Shown here piece by piece: positions 22,491-33,032 of a DNA stretch of 64,000 bases. The position numbers and the translations under genes were made by a program. The DNA lies in assembly GCF_027579695.1 (NCBI RefSeq), contig NC_083583.1, positions 18,006,257 to 18,070,256 on the forward strand, written 5' to 3'. The notes under the pieces were generated by a model. The model worked only from the letters and a program-made list of their open reading frames with translations. It ran no database searches and was not told the DNA's origin. This stretch comes from Neoarius graeffei (taxonomy: Eukaryota > Chordata > Actinopteri > Siluriformes > Ariidae). Each line of letters opens with the position of its first letter. Positions within the stretch are counted from its first letter, which is position 1.

Positions 22491-25400
22491 CTAGGAGCGT
22501 CTCCTGACGTTCCCAGGGCGATCCGGATGGGCCGAATGGAAGTCCCGACATAGTTCTTTATCAAGGACATCCCGAGCAGGAACCCAGCAGCGCTCCTCAG
22601 GACCATAGCCCTCCCAGTCCACCAGATATTGCAACCCGCCGCGGACCCAGCGGGAGTCAAGCAGGCGATTCACAGTGAACACAGTCTGCCCCTGGAAGAT
22701 GCGGGGGGGTGGGGGGTTCCTAGGGGCAGGGGCATACGTAGACGTCAGTACGGGCCGTAACAGGGAAACATGGAAAGTGGGGTTGATCCTCAGAGTCCGG
22801 GGCACCTGGAGCCGGTAGGAGACAGGGTTCACCCTGCGCACCACCTTGAAGGGGCCAATGTAGCGAGGAGCAAGCTTGCGGTTCTCCACCCGCAGTGGAA
22901 GGTCCTTAGTGGACAGCCAAACACGCTGCCCAGGGCGGAAAGCGTGTGCAGGTCTTCTATGGCGGTTGGCCTGAGTCTGGTTGGTTCTGGAGGTCTGTAT
23001 GAGGGTCTTCCTGACCTTGCTCCAGGTCTTGCGACACCGTCTCACATATTGGTTGACCGAGGGCACCCCCGCGTCCTCCTCCTGGTCCGGGAACAGAGGT
23101 GGCTGGAACCCGAATTGGCACTGGAATGGCGACAGCTTGGTGGCCGATGACTGCAGGGTGTTGTGGGCGTACTCCGCCCATGGCAGCCAGGTGCTCCACG
23201 ATGTCGGGTTATCCATAGCCAGGCCTCGCAGGGTGGTTTCCAGGTCCTGGTTGAGCCTCTCCGTCTGACCATTGGACTGTGGGTGAAACCCAGAGGAGAG
23301 GCTGGCAGTGGCTCCGATGACCTTGCAGAACCCGTGCCACACTCGGGAGGAGAACTGGGGCCCTCGGTCTGAGATGATGTCCTGTGGAAGACCAAAGACT
23401 CGGAAGACATGATTAAACAAAAGTTTCGCAGTTTCAAGAGCAGAGGGGAGTTTGCACAGTGGTATGAAGCGGCAGGCCTTGGAGAATCTGTCAACTAAGA
23501 CCAAAATGACCGTGTTACCTTGAGACTCAGGGAGACCCGTGATAAAGTCGACTGCCACGTGGGACCAGGGACGCCGGGGAATGGTCAGAGGATGCAGGAG
23601 ACCCTGGGGACGCTGTCGTGGGTTCTTGGTTCTGGTGCAAACCTCACAGGACAGGACAAATGACCTTACTTCCTTCTCCATGTTAGGCCACCAGAAGCGT
23701 CTTTTCAGGAAGTCCAGGGTCCTCCGAGCTCCCGGGTGGGCGGTGAGAGGGGAAGAGTGACCCCACTGGAGAACCTTGGCCCGGGCTTGATGTGGGACGT
23801 ACAAGAGGCCTGGTGGCCCTGTCCCAGGACCGGGGTCCTGGCGTTGGGCTCGTCGGACAGCCTCCTCAATACCCCAGCGGACAGGGGCCACAATCCGGGA
23901 CACAGGGATAATAGGCCCGACTTCATTCTCCCTGTTAGTGGCAGAGAACAGTCTGGACAGTGCGTCAGGTTTGGTGTTCTTGGAGCCGGGGCGGTATGAG
24001 AGGGTGAAGTCAAACCGACTGAAAAACAGGGCCCACCTAGCCTGTCGAGGGTTCAGTCTCTTGGCTTGCTGGAGGTACTCCAGGTTCTTGTGGTCAGTCC
24101 AAACCAGGAATGGATGTTGTGCTCCCTCCAGCCAGTGCCTCCACTCCTCAAGGGCCAGTTTGACCGCTAGCAGTTCTCGATCCCCCACATCGTACCGGGA
24201 CTCAGCAGGACTCAGGCGGTGGGAGAAGTAAGCGCAGGGGTGCAGCTTTCCTTCCGAACGTTGAGAGAGCACCGCGCCGACACCACTGTCCGAGGCGTCC
24301 ACCTCCACGATGAATGGTTGGGAGGTGTCCGGGAGAACCAGAATGGGTGCCGTGCAGAAGCGGTCCTTGAGGTCTTTGAACGCCTTTTCTGCCTGAGGAG
24401 ACCAGCCATAAGATCCACCTGTCCCTTTGGTGAGGTCTGACATGGGTGCTGCCACAGAACTGAAGTTCCTGATGAACTTGCGGTAGAAGTTAGCGAATCC
24501 TAAGAACCGCTGAACCTCCTTAACGGACTTGGGAGTAGGCCAATCCCGGACGGCCAGGGTCTTGGCAGGGTCCATTTGGAGTTGGCCTGTCCGTACAATA
24601 AATCCCAGAAAGGAGACCTCGGGAACATGAAATTCGCATTTCTGGGCCTTGGCGAACAGATTGTTCTGTAGCAGCCTCTGGAGAACCTGGCGGACATGGT
24701 GGCGGTGCTCCTGCACGGTCTTGGAAAAGATAAGGATGTCGTCGAGGTAGACAAAAACGTATAGGTTAATCATGTCCCTTAAGACGTCGTTGATTAGGGC
24801 CTGAAAAACAGCTGGTGCGTTGGTGAGTCCGAAGGGCATCACCTGGTATTCGTAGTGCCCAGACGGGGTGTTAAAGGCAGTCTTCCACTCGTCTCCCTGT
24901 CGGATACGGATGAGGTGGTATGCGTTCCGTAGGTCCAACTTGGTGAAGACGGTGGCGCCTTGGAGCAGGTCGAAAGCTGTGGACATCAGCGGAAGGGGAT
25001 ATCGGTTGCGCACAGTGATCTTATTCAGGCCCCTGTAATCAATACATGGTCGGAGCCCCCCATCCTTCTTGCCGACAAAGAAGAAGCCGGCTCCAGCAGG
25101 TGAAGTGGAGGGTCGAATAAACCCAGAGACCAGGGCATCTTTGAGGTATTCCTCCATGGCCTTGCGTTCTGGCTGAGAGAGTGAAAACAGTCTGCCACGA
25201 GGAGGGGTAGTCCCAGGGAGCAAGTCGATGGCACAGTCGTAGGCCCGGTGCGGAGGAAGAACGGCGGCCCTGCTCTTGCTGAATACCTCCTTGAGATCCC
25301 AGTACTCTGTGGGAACTTGAGATAACTCGGTGAGATCAGGGGGCTCGGCAGGAGACACAGGAGAGCTAGAGAGCAGACAAGAGGCATGGCATGCAGGGCC

Positions 25401-25886
25401 CCATTCCACAACCTGGCTTGTTACCCAGTCTATGCGAGGGTTGTGGCGAGTAAGCCAAGGAAGGCCTAGAATAACTGGGAACTCAGGTGAAGGAATCAGG
25501 TGCAGGGATATTTCTTCCTTGTGACCTTGAGACTGGAGGAAAACTGGAGAAGTAACTTGGGTGACTCTTCCATCACCTAACGCTTGGCCATCGAGGGCAG
25601 ACACAGACAGTGGGACTTCAAGAGGTGCAGTCGGAATATTGATGCTTTGGGCGAAGTGAATATCCATAAAGTTCCCAGCCGCCCCTGAGTCTAACAAAGC
25701 TTGACAAGAATGGACAGACTCACCCCAGGAGATGGAGACCGGGATGTAGATGCCTTGGCCAGGGAGTCCGGGAGAGAGGGTAGGCCCCGTCACAACCCTC
25801 CCTCGGCTGGACGGGGCGGTCCTTTTCCCAAGAGTTCGGGACATGATGCTCGGAAGTGACCAGGCTTGCCACAGTAGATGCAGCAC
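22491..25886 (-). CDS. gypsy pol polyprotein: protease, RT, RNase H, integrase, chromodomain
   Basis: The open frame holds every enzyme of a chromovirus in normal order. Approximate residues, counted from the first Met of the frame: aspartic protease with LLDSGAAG at 65-71; reverse transcriptase with YLDDILIF near 380; RNase H with VEVDASDSG near 527; integrase zinc region ending CEVC near 730, core with DFITGLPES near 777 and [13 protein letters not shown] near 865; C-terminal chromodomain near 1068-1115 with YLVDWEGYG. Translation is expected as a gag-pol fusion by -1 slippage, not from this Met. No stop or frameshift was seen. The stop TAG lies at 22491-22493 beside the 3' LTR. Confidence 0.95.
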   Translation of the reverse strand: MLHLLWQAWSLPSIMSRTLGKRTAPSSRGRVVTGPTLSPGLPGQGIYIPVSISWGESVHSCQALLDSGAAGNFMDIHFAQSINIPTAPLEVPLSVSALDGQALGDGRVTQVTSPVFLQSQGHKEEISLHLIPSPEFPVILGLPWLTRHNPRIDWVTSQVVEWGPACHASCLLSSSPVSPAEPPDLTELSQVPTEYWDLKEVFSKSRAAVLPPHRAYDCAIDLLPGTTPPRGRLFSLSQPERKAMEEYLKDALVSGFIRPSTSPAGAGFFFVGKKDGGLRPCIDYRGLNKITVRNRYPLPLMSTAFDLLQGATVFTKLDLRNAYHLIRIRQGDEWKTAFNTPSGHYEYQVMPFGLTNAPAVFQALINDVLRDMINLYVFVYLDDILIFSKTVQEHRHHVRQVLQRLLQNNLFAKAQKCEFHVPEVSFLGFIVRTGQLQMDPAKTLAVRDWPTPKSVKEVQRFLGFANFYRKFIRNFSSVAAPMSDLTKGTGGSYGWSPQAEKAFKDLKDRFCTAPILVLPDTSQPFIVEVDASDSGVGAVLSQRSEGKLHPCAYFSHRLSPAESRYDVGDRELLAVKLALEEWRHWLEGAQHPFLVWTDHKNLEYLQQAKRLNPRQARWALFFSRFDFTLSYRPGSKNTKPDALSRLFSATNRENEVGPIIPVSRIVAPVRWGIEEAVRRAQRQDPGPGTGPPGLLYVPHQARAKVLQWGHSSPLTAHPGARRTLDFLKRRFWWPNMEKEVRSFVLSCEVCTRTKNPRQRPQGLLHPLTIPRRPWSHVAVDFITGLPESQGNTVILVLVDRFSKACRFIPLCKLPSALETAKLLFNHVFRVFGLPQDIISDRGPQFSSRVWHGFCKVIGATASLSSGFHPQSNGQTERLNQDLETTLRGLAMDNPTSWSTWLPWAEYAHNTLQSSATKLSPFQCQFGFQPPLFPDQEEDAGVPSVNQYVRRCRKTWSKVRKTLIQTSRTNQTQANRHRRPAHAFRPGQRVWLSTKDLPLRVENRKLAPRYIGPFKVVRRVNPVSYRLQVPRTLRINPTFHVSLLRPVLTSTYAPAPRNPPPPRIFQGQTVFTVNRLLDSRWVRGGLQYLVDWEGYGPEERCWVPARDVLDKELCRDFHSAHPDRPGNVRRRS

Positions 25887-26809
25887 TTGTCCCTCCTTCT
25901 GCGCTCCCTCTCAGATGCGGAGAGGCGAGTACGACCCACTTGCATGGGTTCTGGACAGTCACTGAAGGAGGTAGACGGTCTCCAGGTAGAGGTAGGGAGG
26001 CTGGGGGGGCTCAAGGCTTGGTGGCGTTCTCTCATCCTGTTGTCCAGACGAATAGCATGTGAGATAAGGGTTTCGAGGTCACTTGGGCATCCAATAGAGG
26101 CCAGACCGTCCTTGATGGGGTCAGACAGACCATGGTGGAAGGCTGACACCAGGGCAGTCTCGTTCCATCCACTTACTGCTGCGAGTGTTCGGAACGAGAT
26201 GGCGTAATCTGCGACGCTTCCTCCTTGCCGGATGGACATGAGCTTTCGGGCTGCGTCGGTACTGATGTCTGCCTGATCGAAGACCCGAAGCATCTCTTCA
26301 GAAAACAGCTGGAAATCAAAGCACTCAGGTCCCTGTCTTTGCCAGATAGCAGTAGCCCAGGCTCGCGCCTTACCAGCTAATAAGGTGATCACAAAGGCAA
26401 TCTTGCGGCGATCCGTAGTGTAGGTGGTAGGCTGAAGCTCAAAGGTGAGTTGACACTGGGTAAGGAACTCTCGGCACTCACTGTGCTTGCCGTCATACCT
26501 CTGTGGTGCAGGAAGGCTGGGTTCGTGAGGTGAAGAAGGCAGCATTGCAGGAGGCACTGGAGCAGGAGTGGGAGCTGGATCAGGAGCAGGAACTGGATCA
26601 GGAGCAGGAGATGCAGGCAGAGATGTCAGCTGTGCCAGGGTTTTCCCAATTTGCTGAAGCAGTTCCTCGTGGCGAGCGAGGGCCTCACGTTGGCTGGTGA
26701 GCGTACGTCCATGAGCGTCCATGGTCGCTCCGAAGCGTGTCAAAGCTGCCATAATTCCCTGAAGGTTGGCCGGGTAGACAGTTGAAGCAGCCTCTGCTGA
26801 GTCGGTCAT
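25790..26809 (-). CDS. gypsy gag (capsid and nucleocapsid)
   Basis: 339 residues starting 13 bases after the 5' LTR. The order is a helical N-terminus, a proline/alanine-rich linker, a retrotransposon capsid-like region (residues about 110-240) and a single CCHC zinc knuckle ([14 protein letters not shown], residues about 308-321). It overlaps pol, which lies in the -1 frame. It resembles the sushi-class gag from which vertebrate RTL/PEG10 genes derive. It is intact. Confidence 0.93.
   Translation of the reverse strand: MTDSAEAASTVYPANLQGIMAALTRFGATMDAHGRTLTSQREALARHEELLQQIGKTLAQLTSLPASPAPDPVPAPDPAPTPAPVPPAMLPSSPHEPSLPAPQRYDGKHSECREFLTQCQLTFELQPTTYTTDRRKIAFVITLLAGKARAWATAIWQRQGPECFDFQLFSEEMLRVFDQADISTDAARKLMSIRQGGSVADYAISFRTLAAVSGWNETALVSAFHHGLSDPIKDGLASIGCPSDLETLISHAIRLDNRMRERHQALSPPSLPTSTWRPSTSFSDCPEPMQVGRTRLSASERERRRRDKCCIYCGKPGHFRASCPELLGKGPPRPAEGGL
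25823..25829 (-). promoter_or_regulatory. -1 ribosomal slippery heptamer GGGAAAA
   Basis: In the gag frame the bases read G GGA AAA, the canonical X XXY YYZ pattern. Slipping back one base gives GGG AAA, exactly the pol frame. It sits 12 codons before the gag stop, inside the overlap. Related sushi-class genes such as PEG10 use GGGAAAC at the same place. A downstream pseudoknot was not modelled. Confidence 0.8.
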
Positions 26810-26810
26810 G

Positions 26811-26821
26811 ACGGAGTCTTT
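26811..26821 (-). promoter_or_regulatory. self-priming primer-binding site
   Basis: The 11 bases AAAGACTCCGT (minus strand), one base inside the 5' LTR, are perfectly complementary to ACGGAGTCTTT at 27116-27106 in the same LTR. No TGG start typical of a tRNA-primed site follows the LTR. Tf1- and sushi-type elements prime reverse transcription from the 5' end of their own mRNA in this way. Confidence 0.75.
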
Positions 26822-26822
26822 C

Positions 26823-27301
26823 TGTTAGGGTTTTGCTGGGATTCGAACCTGGTTCGTAGGTGTGATAATCCAGCAAACCCCCACTAGGCCACCAGGGGGA
26901 TGACTCAAATGCAGAGGCATGAGGCGGAAGTAGAAAAAGAATCAAAAGGTTTATTTAAACTATATACACTATATACAGGGCAAAACAAAAGACAAAAAAA
27001 AAACCAAAGAGTATAATCCAAAAGAAAAGCAAAGTGCAAAAATTCAAAAGCTAAGAAGATCAAAAAACACAGTACAAAGGAAACTGGAGATAAACATAAC
27101 AGCACAAAGACTCCGTGACAAGAGGACTGAACTCAGGGGTATAAATAGACAAACTAATTAAGGACACAGGTGAAGATAATTAGGCAATTAACACAAACAC
27201 AAAACACAGGAACAGTGGCGGCCTCTAGAGGCCAAAATAAACACGACATGAAAAGGAAATAACAGCGGCCTCTAGAGGCCAAAACAGTCCTAGTCCTAAC
27301 A
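26823..27301 (-). repeat. 5' LTR of the gypsy element
   Basis: 479 bp. In element sense: TG start at 27301, a TATA-like TATTTATA at 27147-27140, a predicted transcription start at 27116 (24 bases after that box), an AATAAA at 26955-26950, and a CA end at 26823. The start is inferred from the self-priming complement, not from expression data. Confidence 0.93.
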
Positions 27302-28009
27302 GCCAGCCAACCACACCATAGCCAGCCTTTGGCACATTAGTCACATATAGGGATAAAAGAGGTTGGTTGGTTGGTTGGTTGGTTGATTTGGCCACGCAAT
27401 ATTAATGTCAACTTATAAATATGTGCTGTCCTGACACCACAAAGGAATCGCTGCAGTCATCTGAGCCTGGATGTATTGGAGAACATGATATTTATGTGTG
27501 TGCATGTGTGAGAGAAACTTGGAAGACACATGTATATGATCATAGTCTTGTGAGATGGGATGTCATCTGGGATTTTGAATGTTGTACTATAATAATGTAG
27601 CTTAGAATTGGTGTCTTTGTGGTCCTAAAGGAGAGATGTGTGAGTGAGAAATGACATATTTTTGTTAAACTGATGATAAATTTTACTAGTGATATTTAAT
27701 TGTCAATTGGCCATGCCTCAGTTTTCTGAGACATTATGGGAGATGATAACTGAATAATAAGGAGACAGAAACTGAAGTGAATTACATACATTTAAAAAGT
27801 TCAGGTAATTAATCAGTAATAAAGGTGTCATAACCTTTGAATGTGTGTGGGTGTTAATATTTCTTGTAAAGGTAGATATAACCTCCCTAACCTATGCCGT
27901 TCTCGCTTAAAAAATACAAGCCCCAGGAAAACTTGACTTAGCCCCTGGTCTTTTCAATAGCTCGAAATGCCCTTGGTATATTATTATTATTATTATTATT
28001 ATTATTATC
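27302..28009. other. intron sequence with GGTT and TTA arrays
   Basis: A GGTT array lies at about 27360-27384 and a TTA array at about 27976-28008. Nothing coding was recognised between them. Confidence 0.5.
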
Positions 28010-28140
28010 TCACCTCATCTCATTATCTGTAGCTGCTTTATCCTGTTCTACAGGGTCGCAGGCAAGCTGGAGCCTATCCCAGTTGACTACGGGCAAAAGG
28101 CGGGGTACACCCTGGACAAGTCGCCAGGTCATCACAGGGC
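28010..28140 (-). repeat. SINE tail fragment
   Basis: The 3' third of the tRNA-derived SINE in minus orientation, from its GATGAG-type tail to the conserved TGATGACCTGGCGAC block. Confidence 0.8.
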
Positions 28141-29367
28141 TATTATCATTACCTTGCCCGGGACGGAGTCCACCAGGGGGCGAGGTATTGTTTTCTGTCG
28201 GGTTTCTTTGTTTTTTTGTTAACGATATTACTGGAAAACGGCTGGACCAATCTTCATGAAACATTCAGGATAGATGGGCATTGGTCTCAAATAGAACCTC
28301 CAACATTTTGGGGGTCATCCGGTCAAGGCCACCAAAGAGGTCAAAATCGTTTTTGTTGTGGCTACTGCCTTATATAGAGGCACTAGCCACTACGTCATTG
28401 TGCTGTAAAAATGTAATGGCCCTTTTCCACTACCCTTTTTCAGCTCACTTCAGCTCGCTTCAGCTCACTTCAGCCCGGCACGGCTCGCGTTTCGACTATC
28501 CAAAAACAGCACGACTCAGCTCGCTTCAGCCCTGCTTAGCCCCCAAAACTCGCACGGTTTTGGAGTGGGGCTGAAGCGAGCCAAACCGAGCTGAGTGAGG
28601 CTAGGGGCGTGAGCAGACACTCCCCTGCACGTGAGCACGCTGGGGTCTGTAAACACCGTAAACCTGGAAGAAGGAGAATTACGAATTACGAGAATTATGA
28701 AGCCTTATGCGCCTCGCCTCATCTATACGCTCTTGCCAGTATCTGTTGGCGTTGTCGGTGACAACAAGCCACAGCACCAAGACCAGCAACACTAACGACT
28801 CCATGTCCTCCATGTTTATTGTTTACTCTCCGGGTTGTGAGACTACCGCTTAAAAGCTCACTGATGTCACTGTTTGCGCCGCCTAACGACATCACCTGAT
28901 GTCCACCCACTTTCGCTAACTCCACCCAATGTGTCCACCCACTTCCAGCCAGCACGGTTCAGCACGGTTGTAGTCGAAATGCAACTCCAACAGCCCCACT
29001 CGGCTCGACTCAGCCCAACTCAGCACGGCACGGCTCAGCCGCGTTGGTAGTGGAAAAGCGGCATAAGAGTGTAACAATCACGTGCTGCACATGTGCATAC
29101 ACGTTTTCCAATTAAAATGGCTGGTGAGTGTATACAATTCGGTTCACCATTTGAAATAAATGGACTAGACTAAAGAAATCACTTTCATGTTTATGCTTAT
29201 TACAGAGGGAAAGTGGCGACAGCGTATGTGTGGTTCAGAGGCTTCAGTTTCGAAAACTGTAAGAGATGAGAGTAGAATAATATAAAGTACAGACACTTGG
29301 TATGTGATTTTTAAATTGTTCATTTTTGGATTACGGTCCATTTTTGTGGCTACTGCCTCAGAGTAAA

Positions 29368-29445
<78 letters not shown>

Positions 29446-29560
29446 TACATACACACACACACACTGTATGGACAAGATATCAGAAAACAATTTTATTTAT
29501 AAGCAGTAGCCACATATACCTATAGGGTAACTATTTTTTTCATGATATCTTCCTTCATAT
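28141..29560. repeat. unclassified interspersed repeat, split by a MITE
   Basis: 28141-28417 and 29065-29560 together look like one older repeat: TTGTGGCTACTGCC occurs at 28357 and again at 29345, and GCAGTAGCCAC lies near 29503, making hairpin-like arms. An AT array lies at 29372-29431 with a CA run after it. Family unknown. Confidence 0.4.
28418..29062. mobile_element. 645-bp MITE with AT target duplication, copy 1
   Basis: Inverted termini GGCCCTTTTCCACTACC and (reverse) GCCGCTTTTCCACTACC, with AT on both sides (28416-28417 and 29063-29064). Homologous, in opposite orientation, to 43293-45403. Two-base AT duplications are compatible with ISL2EU-type elements. The subterminal zones are rich in AGCTCACTTC-type repeats. 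Confidence 0.75.
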
Positions 29561-29703
29561 TCATCATAAGTGCTACCGGGTGAGGTTTGTTTTGCCTGGC
29601 AACACTTGTTTCATATGTTTTATTTTAAGTATGGTGTGAAATGCATACCACACAAAACAAAAATCTATCCTACGGTGTTAACTTTATTTTTTTGTTTATG
29701 CAG

Positions 29704-29904
29704 ATAAAAAGACTGACATTTTCCTCTACAGCAGCAAAAACCTGAGCATTTCAGAGAACCTTACGACATTACAGTGCACCTTGGAGAATTCTGAATGTTA
29801 TGTACAGTGCAGCTTTGTCAAGCTGGGCACAAACATAAGTGCAAACAACACAATAAATGTGGTAGAAAATCACTCAGAAAATTACAGTCTTGTCTTGAAC
29901 ATAA
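29704..29904 (+). CDS. adhesion GPCR, exon 2 (N-terminal ectodomain)
   Basis: Bounded by TTTATGCAG| and A|GTAAGC, phase 1 in and phase 1 out. It encodes 66 full codons including YSSKNLSISENLTTLQC, with four cysteines (ending in CYVQC) and several N-glycosylation sequons (NLS, NLT, NIS, NNT, NHS, NYS). No named domain is recognised; it is probably the extracellular segment ahead of the GAIN domain. It is assigned by phase continuity with exons 3-7. Confidence 0.8.
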
Positions 29905-30036
29905 GTAAGCCACAATTTGAATTTTCCTGAAATCAAACAGTTAAACTATTTAATACCTGTTAATAATGGTCACTATGTTTTCTGTGATTTGGGGTGTTTT
30001 TGTGTATGTATGTTTTTTGTTTTTTTTTTCCTTTAG

Positions 30037-30211
30037 GTGACCAAGAGATCTCATGTAATGTCATAAAGTGTGAACAGGATGGAATAATTAAATTGATAAG
30101 TGAATCACTGAGCTCTAGTGACATGAAAATTTTAAGAAGACCAACACACATCAAAAATATGTGTGCTGCATTGTTTGCTTCAAATAGTATCATTAAAAAA
30201 AATTACATCAG
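30037..30211 (+). CDS. adhesion GPCR, exon 3 (ectodomain)
   Basis: Acceptor TTTCCTTTAG| and donor G|GTACGA, phase 1 in, phase 2 out. It encodes DQEISCNVIKCEQDGIIKL and a helical, lysine-rich stretch with three cysteines in all. Placed at the start of the GAIN domain's helical subdomain by position. Extracellular. Confidence 0.82.
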
Positions 30212-30295
30212 GTACGAAAAAAAAATAATACACTGCTAAATTCTTTGGATCCATAAATTTAAACTGAAAACTGTGTTGATGTCTGTGCCACACAG

Positions 30296-30446
30296 AGCAG
30301 AGAAAAGATACATTGATGCTCTCATCAATTTAGCATTTAATGAAACAACCAAGAACTACAACCGAGAGGAATTTAACATGACTGTAGTTAAGATGAATAT
30401 GATGAACACCACAGATCTCTGGCATGTACAGATCTCTGCTCCAAAG
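30296..30446 (+). CDS. adhesion GPCR, exon 4 (GAIN subdomain A region)
   Basis: Acceptor TGCCACACAG|, donor AAG|GTAACA, phase 2 in, phase 0 out. The alternative acceptor two bases on gives a stop at once. It includes YIDALINLAFNETTKNYNRE and ends WHVQISAPK, a helical segment then a strand, as expected across GAIN subdomains A and B. Confidence 0.82.
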
Positions 30447-30799
30447 GTAACACTCACCTCACATGTATAGCTAAATAGTAACTAAAGAATAAAACATTTC
30501 GGGGCATCTTGTTAAAGGAAAATAATCCACGGGAGGGTGGTATGATACAAGTGACTTTTACTACTCCGAAGTTGATTATTTTCCAGTAACAGCAATTATA
30601 CAACAAAATCATTACAATTTTTAATATATGAAAGAATATTGTGTCATACTTTTTACCAGTTTATAGTTATATTTCATGTTGTGGTTCCTAGGCTTGTAGG
30701 AATAGTAGTCATGAACGATTAAAACCACCAAGATAATGAAGAGCTTTCAATTCAGAGTGGCATCTGATCTTATCTCTGTCTCTCTTTACTGTCTGAAAG

Positions 30800-30916
30800 G
30801 TGCCTGATGATGTTCTGCCTTTGGAAGTATTCATTCCTAGTGAACCTTTCATGAATGTCTCCGAGGAGCAGGTTAAAGTTGGCATCGTGAACTATCCCTC
30901 TGCTCAAATTTTTAAA
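30800..30916 (+). CDS. adhesion GPCR, exon 5 (GAIN subdomain B)
   Basis: 39 codons between GTCTGAAAG| and AAA|GTAAGT, phase 0 to 0. The protein VPDDVLPLEVFIPSEPF followed by VGIVNYPSAQIFK fits the beta-rich GAIN subdomain, with a sequon at NVS. Confidence 0.85.
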
Positions 30917-31037
30917 GTAAGTCTTTCATAAACTTTCATAATCTCTTTAAATGACATGTACTTCTGATGGAAGCTTGAGCTCATAATTTTTCCTGCAAAA
31001 ATCTAAATCGATATCCCTTTTCTGCAAATATTCACAG

Positions 31038-31160
31038 AATGACTTGAACACTGTGTTGATGTCCCAAGTTATTCGTGTTGAAACTGTTGGACATAAGATC
31101 AAGCACTTGTCCAAACGGCTTGTTATTGAGTTTTCAGTGAACACAGGAATAATGATCTCC
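31038..31160 (+). CDS. adhesion GPCR, exon 6 (GAIN subdomain B)
   Basis: 41 codons between TATTCACAG| and TCC|GTGAGT, phase 0 to 0. It encodes NDLNTVLMSQVIRVETVG and then LSKRLVIEFSVN, the strand pair typical just before the GPS motif ('LS.PV.I.F' in the family). Confidence 0.88.
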
Positions 31161-31460
31161 GTGAGTGATCGTCATATGAAATATGACCTGAGAATAATCA
31201 CAAGATTCACACATTAAATTGACGTACATGTGGTTTTGAGATTCTTCATATGTTAAGTTTCAAATCCAGTGCATGGGCTTTTAATTTTTTTTTTTACATT
31301 TGAAAATGATTTCATTTCTTTTTCTGATGTGAATTTTTATACATATGGTGCTTTTCCCCCTTTTCATCTGTGATCTTTACACAGGATTCATGTATTTTTC
31401 ACATTACTTTTTCACATGTAGGTCATAATGTTTCATTTTTCACATGTGATTCTTTATATA

Positions 31461-32001
31461 CAGTACTGTGCAAAAGTCTTAGGCACCCTATTTTTTCATA
31501 CAAACTTTGTTATAGATTTCTATTTTATGACTTCTACATTATCAAGTCAGTCTAGAAACATTTTAGAGTTCCAAATGTTTGTTTTCCAGCACAAATTAAA
31601 TGTTACAGAAAAAAAAAAGTTTATATCTGAGCAGCATATTCCATAAGAGAGCACTTTTCAGATTAAAAAAAGAAAACATAATGAAGGCTACTGGATTTTG
31701 GTGCAAAATTAAGAAGCAAGTGTGACAGTCAAAGTGTCCAGAAGAACTGTGGCTGGTTCTGTAAGATGCTCCGTAAAACCTACAGCTCATTTCCGCATAA
31801 AACTGCACTCATTGTACCTGAGACTACTATTTTTATTTTTTAAAGCAAAGGGTCGTCTCACACCAAATATTGACTTTGTTTCACTTTTTACGGCTTATTA
31901 ATATTTTTTTAAAATGTTGAAACATTTTATTTCATTATTTTTAAGCCATTTTTGGTCGACAGCATTTCTTTACATGTGCCTAAGTATTTTGCATCGTACT
32001 G
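31461..32001. mobile_element. 541-bp Tc1-derived deletion element
   Basis: Between TA dinucleotides (31459-31460 and 32002-32003), with inverted ends CAGTACTGTGCAAAAGTCTT and (reverse) CAGTACGATGCAAAATACTT. A short internal piece (about 31715-31805) looks like a transposase C-terminus (NCGWFCKMLRK), so it is an internally deleted Tc1 element. It lies in the intron between GAIN and GPS exons. Confidence 0.8.
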
Positions 32002-32351
32002 TACATGATTAATTTATTTTCACATCATTCTACGTAGTGCATGTGTTTTTATTTACACAGATACTCTTTTACACACAGTTCCTTTATTGTCACACATTAC
32101 ATTTTCCACATGCCATGCATATGGTTTCATTTTTCAAATGTGATTTTCTCACAATTAAATCGTTGTCATATGTGATCCTTATTAATCACATGATGATGCA
32201 TCTGTTTCCTTGAATTCTTTTGTGCATCCTCAGGGCATAACAAGTTGTAATGCACTTTCATATGTTATTCACATGATCACATTAAAAATTCTTAAAGGGT
32301 TATTTTACCTATTTGTAATGCATAATTCTTTCCTTGTGTTTATTTTCACAG

Positions 32352-32400
32352 GAACCTTGGAATCTATCATGTCAGTTCTATAATGTGGATGCTATAGCAG
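32352..32400 (+). CDS. adhesion GPCR, exon 7 (first half of the GPS)
   Basis: A 49-base exon between TTTTCACAG| and G|GTACGT, phase 0 in, phase 1 out, encoding EPWNLSCQFYNVDAIA. The Cys followed by Phe-Tyr-Asn matches the first GPS cysteine (family 'C.FW'). The GPS continues 8.5 kb downstream at 40930, with the inverted-LTR gypsy in between. Confidence 0.88.
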
Positions 32401-33032
32401 GTACGTAGGATTTTGTCAAGTGTTGCAAAGTTTTAGTTGATTATTGTTGGTGTGATGGTGATGAGAACCACCAGTGATAAACTTGTACAAACTTGGAGAA
32501 TATGGACTTGGATTAAAGTCATAAGAAAAGGTACAAATGGTTACATTGGCTCTAACCTTAATCTTAAATTGTAACATTTAGATAAAATGAAGTATGTAAA
32601 TTTTTGGTACTGATGATTGAGTGATTATGGTGACATAAAAAGTGCTGTAATTTGAACAATTTTTGGTAATGATACATGCATTACATTAACATACCTGGCA
32701 AGTAAAAAAACTAATAAGACCCCAAATATACTAGGTGAAACAGCTTACAGGAAAAAGAAATGCTGTAAAGTTTGCACACTTTGAGAAAGATGACTCACTC
32801 TGGAGGTTAATGTTAACTTTTCATGTGAAAGCCTTAGCCTAGCATTTAGTCATGATTTACACAGGTAGGTTGACGGTAATGACAATAACATCTTTAATTT
32901 TCGGTTATAATACAAACTTACTGCATGTTATAATCATATTAATAACTAGAAGGGTACTCAGAAAGAGCAGACCTCCACCAAGTACAACAGTCAACTCTTC
33001 TATGATATGCAAATCTGCAACCACTTTATGTG
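32401..33032. other. intron sequence; left part of an older repeat
   Basis: Bases about 32938-33032 (GAGCAGACCTCCACCAAG) appear to be the left part of a dispersed fish repeat whose right part lies at about 39667-40050 (ACTTCCTTGGTGGAG). The gypsy element at 33033-39666 entered it. Confidence 0.4.

Larger units (their letters stand above)
22000..27301 (-). mobile_element. complete Ty3/gypsy chromovirus (sushi-like), very young
   Basis: A 5,302-bp element on the minus strand: 5' LTR 26823-27301, gag 25790-26809, pol 22491-25886, purine-rich tract just before the 3' LTR at 22000-22478. The 5-bp target duplication GCCAG is perfect (21995-21999 and 27302-27306). The two 479-bp LTRs differ at one position that I can see (22093 versus 26919). 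Both reading frames are open, so the copy looks capable of its own replication. The gag-pol arrangement with a chromodomain is that of sushi/Tf1-like chromoviruses. Confidence 0.95.

Noticed and set aside
32990..33032. Possible second GPS exon (frame reading ICNHF)
   Set aside because: The cysteine-Asn-His pattern is tempting, but there is no phase-1 acceptor in front, the downstream residues do not fit the GPS, and the true exon with matching phases lies at 40930-41036.
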